The notes beneath the pieces were generated by a model that made no database searches, had not been told where the DNA came from, and saw nothing but the letters and a program-made list of their open reading frames with translations. DNA of 54,627 nucleotides. Source: Magnetococcales bacterium. GTDB lineage: Bacteria > Pseudomonadota > Magnetococcia > Magnetococcales > UBA8363. Each line of letters opens with the position of its first letter. Positions within the stretch are counted from its first letter, which is position 1. Shown here piece after piece: positions 1 through 8,112 of the stretch. The translations under genes and the position numbers were made by a program. Location of the stretch: NCBI GenBank assembly GCA_002753515.1, contig PEAK01000026.1, forward strand, positions 1-54,627. The letters run 5' to 3'.

Positions 1-1
1 A

Positions 2-1815
2 CGTTCCATCACCTATCAAAACACCAATAATGACAATCCCAGTGTTGCCAACCGCACGGTTACATTCTCGGTGACGGATGGTAACTCCAATGGGGAAGGT
101 TTGGGGGCGCTGACGACCACGGCAACACGGGATATCGTGCTGCAAGCGATCAACGATGCCCCGGGAGTTACGACAACAGGGGTACCACTTTCGTATACGG
201 AGGGTGGCACAGTTGCGGTTGATGCTGGTTTAAGTCTGGCCGATGTTGATGATGCAACCATTGTTGGTGCCACGGTGCAGATCACCGGCAACTATCTCGC
301 CAGCGAGGATAGCCTGCAATTCACCAATCAGTTGGGGATTACCGGCTCCTGGAATGCTGCCACCGGAACGTTGACCTTGACCGGAACCGCCAGCAAGGCC
401 GACTATCAAACGGCATTGCGTTCCATCACCTATCAAAACACCAATAATGACAATCCCAGTGTTGCCAACCGCACGGTTTCTTTCTCAGTGACGGATGGCA
501 ACTCCAATGGTGAAGGTTTGGGGGCGCTGACGACCACGGCAACACGGGATATTGTCGTTCAGGCGGTTAATGATGCTCCGGGAGTTGCGACAACGGCGGC
601 ACCGCTGTCCTATACCGAAAGCGATGCGGCAACTGTTGTCGATGCGGGCATCTCTCTGGCGGATGTCGATGATGCAACCATTGTTGGTGCCACGGTGCAG
701 ATCACCGGCAATTATCTCGCCAGTGAGGACAGCCTGCAATTCACCAATCAGTTGGGCATTACCGGCTCCTGGAATGCTGCCACCGGTACCTTGACCTTGA
801 GCGGTACCGCCAGTAAGGCCGACTATCAAACGGCTCTGCGCTCCATCACCTATCAAAACACGAACAACGCCAATCCCAGTGTTGCCAACCGCACGGTTTC
901 TTTCTCGGTGACGGATGGCAACTCCAATGGTGAGGGAACCGGGGCGCTGACGACTACAGCAACACGGGATATCGTGCTGCAAGCGATCAACGATGCCCCG
1001 GGTGTTGCGACAACAGGGGTACCACTTTCGTATACGGAGGGTGGCACTGTTGCGGTTGATGCCGGTTTAAGTCTGGCGGACGTGGATGATACCAACATGG
1101 TCGGTGCCACGGTGCAAATTACCGGCAACTATCTTGCCAGTGAAGATATTTTGCATTTTACCAATCAGGCGGGTATTACGGGCTCCTGGAATGCTGTTAC
1201 AGGTACTTTGACCTTGAGCGGTACCGCCAGCAAAGCCGACTATCAAACGGCTCTGCGTTCCATCGCCTATCAAAACACCAATAATGACAATCCCAGTGTT
1301 GCCAACCGCACGGTTTCTTTCTCGGTGACGGATGGCAACTCCAATGGTGAGGGTTTGGGGGCGCTGACGACCACGGCAACACGGGATATCGTGATGCAGG
1401 CGGTCAATGATGCCCCAGGTGTTGCGGCAACGGCGGCACCCCTATCCTATACCGAAAGCGATGCCGCAACTGTTGTCGATGCGGGCATTTCTCTGGCGGA
1501 TGTTGATGATGCAACCATCGTTGGTGCCACGGTGCAGATCACCGGCAACTATCTCGCCAGTGAGGACAGCCTGCAATTCAGCAATCAATTGGGCATTACC
1601 GGCTCCTGGAATGCGGTGACTGGAACCTTGACCTTGAGCGGTACCGCCAGCAAAGCCGACTATCAAACGGCTCTGCGTTCCATCGCCTATCAAAACACCA
1701 ATAATGACAATCCCAGTGTTGCCAACCGCACGGTTTCTTTCTCGGTGACGGATGGCAACTCCAATGGTGAAGGTTTGGGGGCTCTGACGACCACGGCAAC
1801 ACGGGATATTGTTGT
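2..1815 (+). repeat. Tandem coding repeats, 417/420 bp period
   Basis: The same block (ttccatc...gccaaccgcacggtt) recurs at 4, 421, 841, 1258 and 1678, giving spacings of 417, 420, 417 and 420 bp. The copies are nearly identical at the DNA level. The 3-bp difference is one extra codon: units with PLSYTESDAATVVDAG alternate with units with PLSYTEGGTVAVDAG, so the higher-order unit is 837 bp. This indicates recent duplication of a two-repeat block. Confidence 0.9.
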
Positions 1816-2572
1816 TCAGGCTTCCTCTGATTCCACAACCAACGATGCTCTTGTTGATACTGACGTGGCATCCACTGTGACAACCCGGGCACCAGCGGAA
1901 CATTCTCAATCAGATACGATAAAAATTGTTTCGGTTGATGCATCAATCGACACCGCAGCCAATGAATCGGTGCCAGTCCAAGCCCTGCCGGCGGTAGAGC
2001 AGATGCGTCCTGAACCCGCACCCATCATGCCAGAGTCAGCGGCAAATTTTGCTTCCTCTGGTAGTGCCAGAACCCCATTTCGTTTCTCTGAGTTACATCA
2101 ATCCAATCAAACTTTGGATGACCTCCAGGTATTGTCGCGAGATCTCCAAAAAGCAGTTGAAAATGATGTCGCGCACTGGCTGGAAATGGAGATGATAACC
2201 AGGCACGATGTCACAACACAATTGGACACGACCGAACAATCGCTTCAGGGCAAAAACATACCGGAATCTTCCTCTCAAACAGGGCTTGGTGATTTTCAAT
2301 TTGCCAACAAAAACAATGAGACGGTATTGCAAAAGAATGAGATCAAGATTGGTACTACGCTGAGAGATGATGTTAGCCAATTTCATCTTCCCCCGGCGGA
2401 CAGAAGCAATGAGAAAAATGCTCAGGGTGTTCCTGGCTATGGGATGACCGAAGCCAAAGGAGACGGGCAGGGTATGCGGGGGCTGACCGATCAGTTGAAT
2501 GCTTTTGGACCCAAGGCATTTCATGCGGATGTGTTGGAATTGCTGCGGACGCCGCAAAAGCCTCAATCATGA
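2..2572 (+). CDS. Giant tandem-repeat surface protein, C-terminal part (5' end outside window)
   Basis: The frame is open from the first bases of the window, so the gene begins to the left and only about 857 residues are seen. Four full repeats of 139-140 residues follow a partial one. Each has NDAPGV, PLSYTE, SLADVDD, VQITGNY, GSWNA, ASKADYQTALRSI and SFSVTDGNSNGEG blocks, which resemble the cadherin-like/VCBS-type Ig-fold repeats of large secreted adhesins. The last repeat ends near base 1815. It is followed by about 250 non-repetitive, Ser/Thr/Gln-rich residues with a short helical stretch around LDDLQVLSRDLQKAVEND, possibly a secretion or anchoring tail. No RTX nonapeptides and no LPXTG were seen. 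The adaptor and protease genes immediately downstream suggest it is their cargo; that is inference. The N-terminus, which would hold the export signal, cannot be inspected. Confidence 0.85.
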   Translation, partial: RSITYQNTNNDNPSVANRTVTFSVTDGNSNGEGLGALTTTATRDIVLQAINDAPGVTTTGVPLSYTEGGTVAVDAGLSLADVDDATIVGATVQITGNYLASEDSLQFTNQLGITGSWNAATGTLTLTGTASKADYQTALRSITYQNTNNDNPSVANRTVSFSVTDGNSNGEGLGALTTTATRDIVVQAVNDAPGVATTAAPLSYTESDAATVVDAGISLADVDDATIVGATVQITGNYLASEDSLQFTNQLGITGSWNAATGTLTLSGTASKADYQTALRSITYQNTNNANPSVANRTVSFSVTDGNSNGEGTGALTTTATRDIVLQAINDAPGVATTGVPLSYTEGGTVAVDAGLSLADVDDTNMVGATVQITGNYLASEDILHFTNQAGITGSWNAVTGTLTLSGTASKADYQTALRSIAYQNTNNDNPSVANRTVSFSVTDGNSNGEGLGALTTTATRDIVMQAVNDAPGVAATAAPLSYTESDAATVVDAGISLADVDDATIVGATVQITGNYLASEDSLQFSNQLGITGSWNAVTGTLTLSGTASKADYQTALRSIAYQNTNNDNPSVANRTVSFSVTDGNSNGEGLGALTTTATRDIVVQASSDSTTNDALVDTDVASTVTTRAPAEHSQSDTIKIVSVDASIDTAANESVPVQALPAVEQMRPEPAPIMPESAANFASSGSARTPFRFSELHQSNQTLDDLQVLSRDLQKAVENDVAHWLEMEMITRHDVTTQLDTTEQSLQGKNIPESSSQTGLGDFQFANKNNETVLQKNEIKIGTTLRDDVSQFHLPPADRSNEKNAQGVPGYGMTEAKGDGQGMRGLTDQLNAFGPKAFHADVLELLRTPQKPQS

Positions 2573-2639
2573 TGGCGCGTTTATTGCTTATATGCCGGAC
2601 AGGTTCCACTATCTTGACGGACAGGCGACTGAAACGATC

Positions 2640-3521
2640 ATGTTTTCTCATCTGCGAAACATCTATCGCCGTGTCGGACGTCGATACTGGCTGATACTGG
2701 GGGGGTGCTTGGCGGCGGATACTCTAGTTGCCGGAGAAAATACGGCTCTGCAAACCGATATCCGGGCGTATCTGGTACCCCAGAGTCATACGACATTATC
2801 GGCCCATATCGATGGCGAAATTGAACGGCTGACGGTCAAAGAGGGTGATACGTTTGGTGCGGGAGCCCCCCTGGTTATTTTTGACTGTTCCATGCTCAAG
2901 GCCCAGTACCGTAAGGCAAGTTCCGCATTACGGGCGGCATCTGATAAAAACAAGGTCATGCAGAGGCTTGCCACGTTACACTCTGTCGGTACCTTGGAAG
3001 CAGATTCCAGTCGTGCCGAAGAACAACAGGCCGAAGCTGATTTAAAGTTGCAGGAGACGAAAATGCGGGGGTGTCAGATTCATGCCCCCTTTGCCGGGCG
3101 GGTTGCGACTCTGACCATGCGGGAACACCAGTATGTTACAACCGGTCAGGCCATCATGAAAATTTTGGATCATCGTCACCTGGAAATGGAGATGATCGTT
3201 CCCTCCCGCTGGTTGACATGGCTTAAAGTCAAAACCCCTTTTATTTTACAGATTGATGAAACAGGAAAACGATATCCTTCCCAGGTGATTCGTTTGGCTG
3301 CCGAGGCTGATCCCTTGAGTCAATCCCTCAAGGTTGTTGGGAGGATCAACGGCGATCATCCCAATTTGATGCCTGGCATGAGTGGCGGTGCCTATTTTTC
3401 GCTCCCTGCAGCAGCAAAAGCAGCTTCAAAGGCATCAAACCTGATTGCTCAGGATAAGACTGCGAAGCCAACAGACAACGCACCCGAACGATTGCGTCCT
3501 CCCCCCCAATCCACACCCTGA
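2640..3521 (+). CDS. HlyD-family periplasmic adaptor (membrane fusion) protein
   Basis: About 293 residues. The N-terminus has a basic stretch (HLRNIYRRVGRR) followed by a short hydrophobic segment ending LVAGEN, like a signal anchor. The body has the adaptor layout: a half-lipoyl segment (SAHIDGEIERLTVKEGDTF), a coiled-coil region (AQYRKASSALRAASDKNK), the second half-lipoyl piece (IHAPFAGRVATL), and a beta-barrel ending in LMPGMSGGAYFSLP. Proteins of this fold bridge an inner-membrane exporter to the outer membrane. The frame stays open upstream, overlapping the repeat-protein gene, but ATG 2640 gives the best N-terminus; ATG 2592 is an alternative. The gene lies 15 bp upstream of a second adaptor, so the genes are probably cotranscribed. 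No strong ribosome site marks the start. Confidence 0.8.
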   Translation: MFSHLRNIYRRVGRRYWLILGGCLAADTLVAGENTALQTDIRAYLVPQSHTTLSAHIDGEIERLTVKEGDTFGAGAPLVIFDCSMLKAQYRKASSALRAASDKNKVMQRLATLHSVGTLEADSSRAEEQQAEADLKLQETKMRGCQIHAPFAGRVATLTMREHQYVTTGQAIMKILDHRHLEMEMIVPSRWLTWLKVKTPFILQIDETGKRYPSQVIRLAAEADPLSQSLKVVGRINGDHPNLMPGMSGGAYFSLPAAAKAASKASNLIAQDKTAKPTDNAPERLRPPPQSTP

Positions 3522-3536
3522 CCAAGAATCGTCACC

Positions 3537-4889
3537 ATGCCGATTCACGGCGAAAAACTCATCATTGGTCTGAGCGCCCTGTTGCAACTGGGGAAGCGCG
3601 CTTTTGCCGCCGAAGATGAATCCGCGTTTAGCTTTCTGGTGGTCAATGAGACCCACCTTATGGCACCTTACAGACAGGCTGTATTGTGGCAGCGTTTGGC
3701 CAATGGTGGTGGAAAGGTGGTTGCGGTATCGGGATCCCCCGAAGCCAGTTCACGTGCGCCTTACATTGCCTGGTTGGCGCGTGTACTTGACCGGGAATCG
3801 ATCCAACAGCGCCAAACGCCTCTTTGCTTGAGTGCCACGGACATTCCAGGTGAAGACGGTGCTGCCTGGGAACAATGGTTGCCGGCACACGCCCTTTGGG
3901 CACCGCTGGTGACCGGTCTGGGTGAGATGTTGGGTGGGATGCTGCTGGTTAAATCAACACCATGGACCGATCCCGAAATGAAATTGCTGGGCAAACTGGC
4001 CGACTCTTATGCCAATGCCTGGGAGTTGATCCGCAAGCGTCACGATAGCCGGGGGATTTTCTGGAAGCCCCTGTTGATGTCTTATCAAGGACGCCTCAAG
4101 ATTGGGTTACTGCTGGTCGTATTGTTATCGTGCTGGTTGCCGGTACAGCAATCCGTCCTGGCACCTGCCACGGTCAAAGCCTTGAAACCCCTACCTGTTC
4201 GGGCTCCCATCGATGGGGTGATCGACCGGGTTCATGTGATCCCCAATCAGATGGTGCATCAAGGAGACCTGCTGATCACATTGGATGAAGCGATATTGGC
4301 CAACAAGTTGGATGTGGAAACCAAATCCTACAACCTGCTTCAGGAGGAATATCGACAAGTTCTCAAGCAATCCGTCACGGATCCCGAAGTGCGTGTGCAA
4401 AAGAAAATTTTGGAAAAGCGCATGGAAAAACAGGATGCGGAGATGCGCGGAGTGCGTATCCAGCTCAATCGGGTGCGTATTCTGGCACCTCGGGATGGCG
4501 TGGCCATTTTTTCAGACAGCAACCATTGGTTGGGCAAGCCGGTACAGGTGGGGGAACGCATCATGGAGGTTGCCGATCCAAGCGCCGCCGAATTGGAAAT
4601 CCGTCTGCCGGTCAACGATATGATTGCGCTGGATGGCAATGCCCGGGTGACACTGTATCCCAATCTGGACCCGCTGGATTCCCGTCCGGGTTCCGTGACT
4701 TACGTCAGCTATGATGCCCAGGAGGTTGAAGGCGTTATCGCCTACACACTGCGGGCGCATTTCTTAAACGGAGAAACGCCACCGAAGATTGGTCTGCGGG
4801 GTACAGCAAAGATTTACGGCAGACAAACAACGTTGTTTTATTATTTGTTCCGCCACCCCCTGGCCCTCTTACGGCAACGGCTGGGTTAA
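3537..4889 (+). CDS. GAF-like/HlyD fusion adaptor protein
   Basis: 450 residues. Residues about 10-165 are cytoplasmic and look GAF-like (FSFLVVNETHLMAPYRQAVL, then APLVTGLGEMLGGMLLV before a terminal helix). A transmembrane segment follows at about 188-204. The rest is an HlyD-type adaptor: lipoyl half PVRAPIDGVIDRVHV, coiled coil from about 255 to 315 (LQEEYRQVLKQ, KKILEKRMEKQDAEMRG), lipoyl half VRILAPRDGVAIF, then a barrel domain. Ordinary HlyD proteins have only a short cytoplasmic tail, so a sensor-like domain inside the cell is unusual and could couple export to a ligand. It sits between another adaptor and the M50-HlyD gene, with 15 bp and 1 bp gaps, which argues for one complex. The GAF assignment is by pattern only. 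Confidence 0.8.
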   Translation: MPIHGEKLIIGLSALLQLGKRAFAAEDESAFSFLVVNETHLMAPYRQAVLWQRLANGGGKVVAVSGSPEASSRAPYIAWLARVLDRESIQQRQTPLCLSATDIPGEDGAAWEQWLPAHALWAPLVTGLGEMLGGMLLVKSTPWTDPEMKLLGKLADSYANAWELIRKRHDSRGIFWKPLLMSYQGRLKIGLLLVVLLSCWLPVQQSVLAPATVKALKPLPVRAPIDGVIDRVHVIPNQMVHQGDLLITLDEAILANKLDVETKSYNLLQEEYRQVLKQSVTDPEVRVQKKILEKRMEKQDAEMRGVRIQLNRVRILAPRDGVAIFSDSNHWLGKPVQVGERIMEVADPSAAELEIRLPVNDMIALDGNARVTLYPNLDPLDSRPGSVTYVSYDAQEVEGVIAYTLRAHFLNGETPPKIGLRGTAKIYGRQTTLFYYLFRHPLALLRQRLG

Positions 4890-4890
4890 C

Positions 4891-7020
4891 GTGACCGAGT
4901 CCGCGTCTGATTCGGGCAGACCACCGCCGTTGCGAGAGGAATTGCATCTTTTTCCCGGTCCACATCTGCCTGATGGCAGCCCCACCTGGACTTTACGAGA
5001 TCCGGCAACCAATCAATTTTTTCGCATAGGCTGGCAGGAATTTGAAATTTTGATCCGCTGGCGTCGAGGGGCACCAAGCCGTATCGCAGAATTGGTTACC
5101 AATGAAACCCCCTTGGTCACTACTGCGGAGGATGTCAGCGAGCTGGTTCGTTTTCTCCTCGGGGCCAATTTACTCCGACCCCAGGGGGAGCGTGGTCTGA
5201 CGCGCCTGACCAGTCAGGTCCAATCCGCCAAGCACTCCTGGTTGCATCACCTGCTACATGCCTACCTGTTTTTTCGCATTCCGTTGCTGAACCCTGAATT
5301 TTTTTTACGTCGAACTCTGCCGTGGATGCAGTGGGCATTTTCACAAAAATTTATATTTTCTACAGCGATTGCTGGCATGTTCGGGTTGTCTTTCATTATC
5401 CGACAATGGGATGTTGCCATGGCGACTTTCCGGGAAACGGATTCCATCACCGAGGTTGCATTACTCTCCCTCGCCATGTTCTTGACGAAGGCGATTCACG
5501 AATTGGGACACGCCTACACCGCCACTCGTTACGGTTGCCGCGTACCAACCATCGGTGTCGCTTTTTTAATGCTGATGCCGGTTTTGTACACCGATACCAG
5601 TGAAGTATGGAAATTGGCATCGCGACGACGTCGCCTGATCATTGCCGCCGGGGGCATATTGGCCGAATTGATGTTGACGGCTTGGGCTTCGCTGCTCTGG
5701 GGTTTGTTGCCCTTGGGGGGGCTCAAGGATGCCCTGTTTTTTATCGCGACAGTGAGTTGGGTTTCTACGATTGTTATGAATGCCAGCCCTTTTTTACGCT
5801 TTGATGGCTACTATCTGTTTTCGGATTGGTTGGGCATTGAAAATTTGCATGACCGCGCCGGTCGGTTGGGGCGTTGGAAACTTCGCGAACTGTTATTGGG
5901 ACTGCATGCGCCCATCCCGGAGCCGGCTCTCAATAATCGCAAACAATTTTTGATCGCTTTTGCCTGGTTGACCTGGGTTTACCGCCTTTTTTTATATTTT
6001 GGTATCGCCATAGCGGTTTACCATCTGTTTTTTAAACTGTTGGGAATGATCCTCATGGGTGTTGAAATAGGCTGGTTTTTAATCCGTCCCGTTTGGAGTG
6101 AAATCGGGATCTGGCTTCGCCCCGAAACCCATTTGCAATGGAATGCATCCGTTTTGCGATCTTCGGTGGTGTTGGCCGGTTTGATCGCCCTATTGCTCGT
6201 TCCCTGGAAAAGCTCCCTGAAAGCCCCCGCCATATGGCAACGGGAGGAACGGGTCACACTCTATGCCCCGGTTCCGGCACGTATCGACAGTCTCGAAATC
6301 ACTGCGGGGAGTACTGTTGAAAAGGGCCAACTGTTATTGCGACTTTCCGCTCCAGACCTGATGAACAAACTGAAAGTGGCACGCATCAAAATGGAGACCT
6401 CGTTGTGGAAACGTGAACTTCAGGGGAGCCATCATACGCTCCTGCGGCAATCGCCGATGAACGACCGACAGTTGGACATTGATCAAGCTCAATATGACGA
6501 GTTGCAACGGCAACGCAGACAATTGACCGTAGTTGCCCCGATGGCGGGTTGGGTCGCCTTTTTGGGCAAGGAGATCAAGCCGGGGGTATGGGTTACGGCA
6601 ACCGAGCCTCTATTGGACCTGGCGCATCCCAGCAAGTGGCAAGGCATCGCTTACGTACGCGAAATTGATTTAAACCAGATTACCCTTGAAACCCACGGCA
6701 CTTTTCTGCCAGAAGGGATGGATTGGGATCCCGTTCCCTGTCAGATCACTTCGATAGCGGCTGTTGCGGCCACCACGTTGGACGAACCACTCTTGTCCAC
6801 CCAGTATGGTGGCTCCCTGCCGACGCATCATGACGAAAAAGGTCGCTGGCTCCCAACCACGGCCATTTATCGGGTCACTGTACAACCCACAGGTCCTTTC
6901 AACCCGTCCGATCATGTGTTACGTGGCAGTGTTGTCCTGGAAAGCCGTTCTTCCAAAAGTGTGTTGGCACAACTGTATCGGGCTGGTGCAGAACTCGTGA
7001 TTCGGGAAACGGGGTTTTAA
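4891..7020 (+). CDS. M50 site-2-protease/HlyD fusion protein
   Basis: 709 residues from GTG 4891, which starts one base after the stop of the upstream gene. The frame is open to 4789, but that would overlap the neighbour by about 100 bp. Residues about 35-95 resemble a PqqD-like peptide-binding fold. A multi-pass membrane region follows with the zinc-protease motif HELGH at 203-207 and the partner motif NASPFLRFDG at 297-306 (N-x2-P-x4-DG), so the catalytic residues of family M50 appear intact. After further membrane segments (about 352-397 and 425-437), residues from about 445 form an HlyD-like module: APVPARIDSLEI, a short coiled coil, then VVAPMAGWVAFLG. A fusion of an intramembrane protease with an adaptor, next to two adaptors and a giant repeat protein, suggests cleavage or release of that protein during export. 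That role is inferred. Confidence 0.85.
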   Translation: MTESASDSGRPPPLREELHLFPGPHLPDGSPTWTLRDPATNQFFRIGWQEFEILIRWRRGAPSRIAELVTNETPLVTTAEDVSELVRFLLGANLLRPQGERGLTRLTSQVQSAKHSWLHHLLHAYLFFRIPLLNPEFFLRRTLPWMQWAFSQKFIFSTAIAGMFGLSFIIRQWDVAMATFRETDSITEVALLSLAMFLTKAIHELGHAYTATRYGCRVPTIGVAFLMLMPVLYTDTSEVWKLASRRRRLIIAAGGILAELMLTAWASLLWGLLPLGGLKDALFFIATVSWVSTIVMNASPFLRFDGYYLFSDWLGIENLHDRAGRLGRWKLRELLLGLHAPIPEPALNNRKQFLIAFAWLTWVYRLFLYFGIAIAVYHLFFKLLGMILMGVEIGWFLIRPVWSEIGIWLRPETHLQWNASVLRSSVVLAGLIALLLVPWKSSLKAPAIWQREERVTLYAPVPARIDSLEITAGSTVEKGQLLLRLSAPDLMNKLKVARIKMETSLWKRELQGSHHTLLRQSPMNDRQLDIDQAQYDELQRQRRQLTVVAPMAGWVAFLGKEIKPGVWVTATEPLLDLAHPSKWQGIAYVREIDLNQITLETHGTFLPEGMDWDPVPCQITSIAAVAATTLDEPLLSTQYGGSLPTHHDEKGRWLPTTAIYRVTVQPTGPFNPSDHVLRGSVVLESRSSKSVLAQLYRAGAELVIRETGF

Positions 7021-7035
7021 TTCATAATCAGTTGG

Positions 7036-7126
7036 TAATAGCGGTAGTCCAGATAAAATTCTTGACGGTATTTTAGGGCCAAGTGCAACGGTAATAGGGG
7101 AAGTCTGGATAAAATTCATGACGGTA
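7036..7126. repeat. Imperfect 35-bp direct repeat, 56 bp apart
   Basis: Two similar 35-bp copies (7036-7070 and 7092-7126) start taatag and end gacggta, differing at several positions. The right copy encodes, on the minus strand, the YRHEFYPDF tail of the small lipoprotein. The left copy lies beyond its stop codon, in another frame. It looks like duplication of a gene end. Confidence 0.6.
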
Positions 7127-7447
7127 ACTTTTCAGTTCAACAAAGCGGGTGGCATGATACGTTTTACCCATGGATGTGCTGTCCCACTCGGAAAATTGGC
7201 ATGCCCGGGTTTGTGGGTTTCCTTCAACATCCAATACGACGACAATGCCGGTAGATTCGTCGTGCTGACTGCACACCTTGTTGATTTCATGAATGCGGGT
7301 TACCTTGAAAATATCTTTTTCCCCGGCGGTGCATCCGAAGAGAAAATTCGCCAAAAAAAATATAAGCACTGGCAATATGGTACCGGAGAAGGGGTGGTTA
7401 TTTTGCCTGGAGGATGTCGTGTCTAAGCGTTCTAAATATTTTATCAT
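7073..7447 (-). CDS. Small putative lipoprotein, unknown function
   Basis: About 124 residues from ATG 7447 (ATG 7456 and 7483 also in frame). A hydrophobic stretch ILPVLIFFLANF runs into LFGC, a lipobox-like sequence, followed by an acidic soluble domain with several cysteines (NKVCSQHDE, TRACQFSEW, YYRCTWP). It runs on the strand opposite to the SCO gene and overlaps its first approximately 29 bases. The start is uncertain because no clear ribosome site was found, and the 39 residues before the cysteine are long for a lipoprotein signal. A competing plus-strand frame (7118-7426) looks less protein-like. I do not recognise the family. Confidence 0.5.
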   Translation of the reverse strand: MIKYLERLDTTSSRQNNHPFSGTILPVLIFFLANFLFGCTAGEKDIFKVTRIHEINKVCSQHDESTGIVVVLDVEGNPQTRACQFSEWDSTSMGKTYHATRFVELKSYRHEFYPDFPYYRCTWP

Positions 7448-8060
7448 CTTTGTCATAATTTTCGGTATCGTGTATTCAATCATTCACTGGGGGTCAAGGT
7501 TTGGCAATCCAACCACCAATCAAACGTTTCATCAAGGGCCAATCATCCCTGCCCGGGATATTTCCAGCTTTCACCTGACAGACCATCTGGGACAACCGTT
7601 TGGTTTGGAGAGGCTAAAGGGGGCTTGGTCCATGATTTTCATTGGATACACCATGTGTCCGGATGTGTGTCCCATGTCTTTGGGATACATGTCTGAATCT
7701 TTGGAAAAAATGGAAAAGGAACCCCAAGGTTTGCAAGGATTCCGGGGGATTTTCGTGTCCGTGGACGTGAAACGGGATACACCTGATAAATTGAAGGATT
7801 ATGTGGGGTATTTCCACCCTTCTTTTGTGGGTCTTACCGGAACAAAAGATGAAATCGATAATTTCATTCGACAGTTGGGAGCGGCCTATATCATTCACTC
7901 CCCTCAAGACCCGAAGGATCCGGAAACCTATCATGTCACTCATTCTTCTTCAATATACTTTGTCAGTCCGGATGGTCGGCTGATCGACATGGTCATCGAG
8001 CCAAAAAACGCGGATGAAATCGTGCAAAAGTCACGGGCGTTGCGGGGGGGACGGGGATGA
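7419..8060 (+). CDS. SCO1/SenC-family copper chaperone (thioredoxin fold)
   Basis: 213 residues from GTG 7419, preceded by ggagga a few bases upstream. The N-terminus KRSKYFIIFVIIFGIVYSII is a membrane anchor that places the domain in the periplasm. The copper site is visible as CPDVC (residues 80-84) in GYTMCPDVCPMSL, and the distal ligand is the histidine in VTHSSSIYF (about 175). The family delivers copper to the CuA centre of cytochrome c oxidase or acts as a thiol reductase. The order of elements (FHLTDHLGQPF, then the CxxxC loop, then FVSPDGRLI) is typical. No oxidase genes are nearby. It converges on the large minus-strand gene with 52 bp between them. Confidence 0.93.
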   Translation: MSKRSKYFIIFVIIFGIVYSIIHWGSRFGNPTTNQTFHQGPIIPARDISSFHLTDHLGQPFGLERLKGAWSMIFIGYTMCPDVCPMSLGYMSESLEKMEKEPQGLQGFRGIFVSVDVKRDTPDKLKDYVGYFHPSFVGLTGTKDEIDNFIRQLGAAYIIHSPQDPKDPETYHVTHSSSIYFVSPDGRLIDMVIEPKNADEIVQKSRALRGGRG

Positions 8061-8071
8061 CAAGAACACCA

Positions 8072-8095
8072 CATTCCAAGATGGCTGCGGCTTAA
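8072..8095. repeat. Degenerate half copy of the TAAACCGCAAC-ended repeat
   Basis: The stretch attccaagatggctgcggct followed by taa matches the right end of the repeat at 40720-40815 (catcccaagatggttgcggt, then tta) with a few mismatches. It lies between two convergent genes. Only the right half is recognisable. Confidence 0.55.
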
Positions 8096-8112
8096 GTAAT
8101 TGGTCCTCTTCC

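Noticed and set aside
485-1909. Long minus-strand frames opposite the giant repeat protein
   Set aside because: They repeat with the same 417/420-bp period and exist only because the coding repeat lacks stops on the other strand; no independent start or ribosome site.
7118-7426. 102-codon plus-strand frame opposite the lipoprotein
   Set aside because: No recognisable domain or signal; the opposite frame has a lipobox-like signal and better composition. The choice is not certain.
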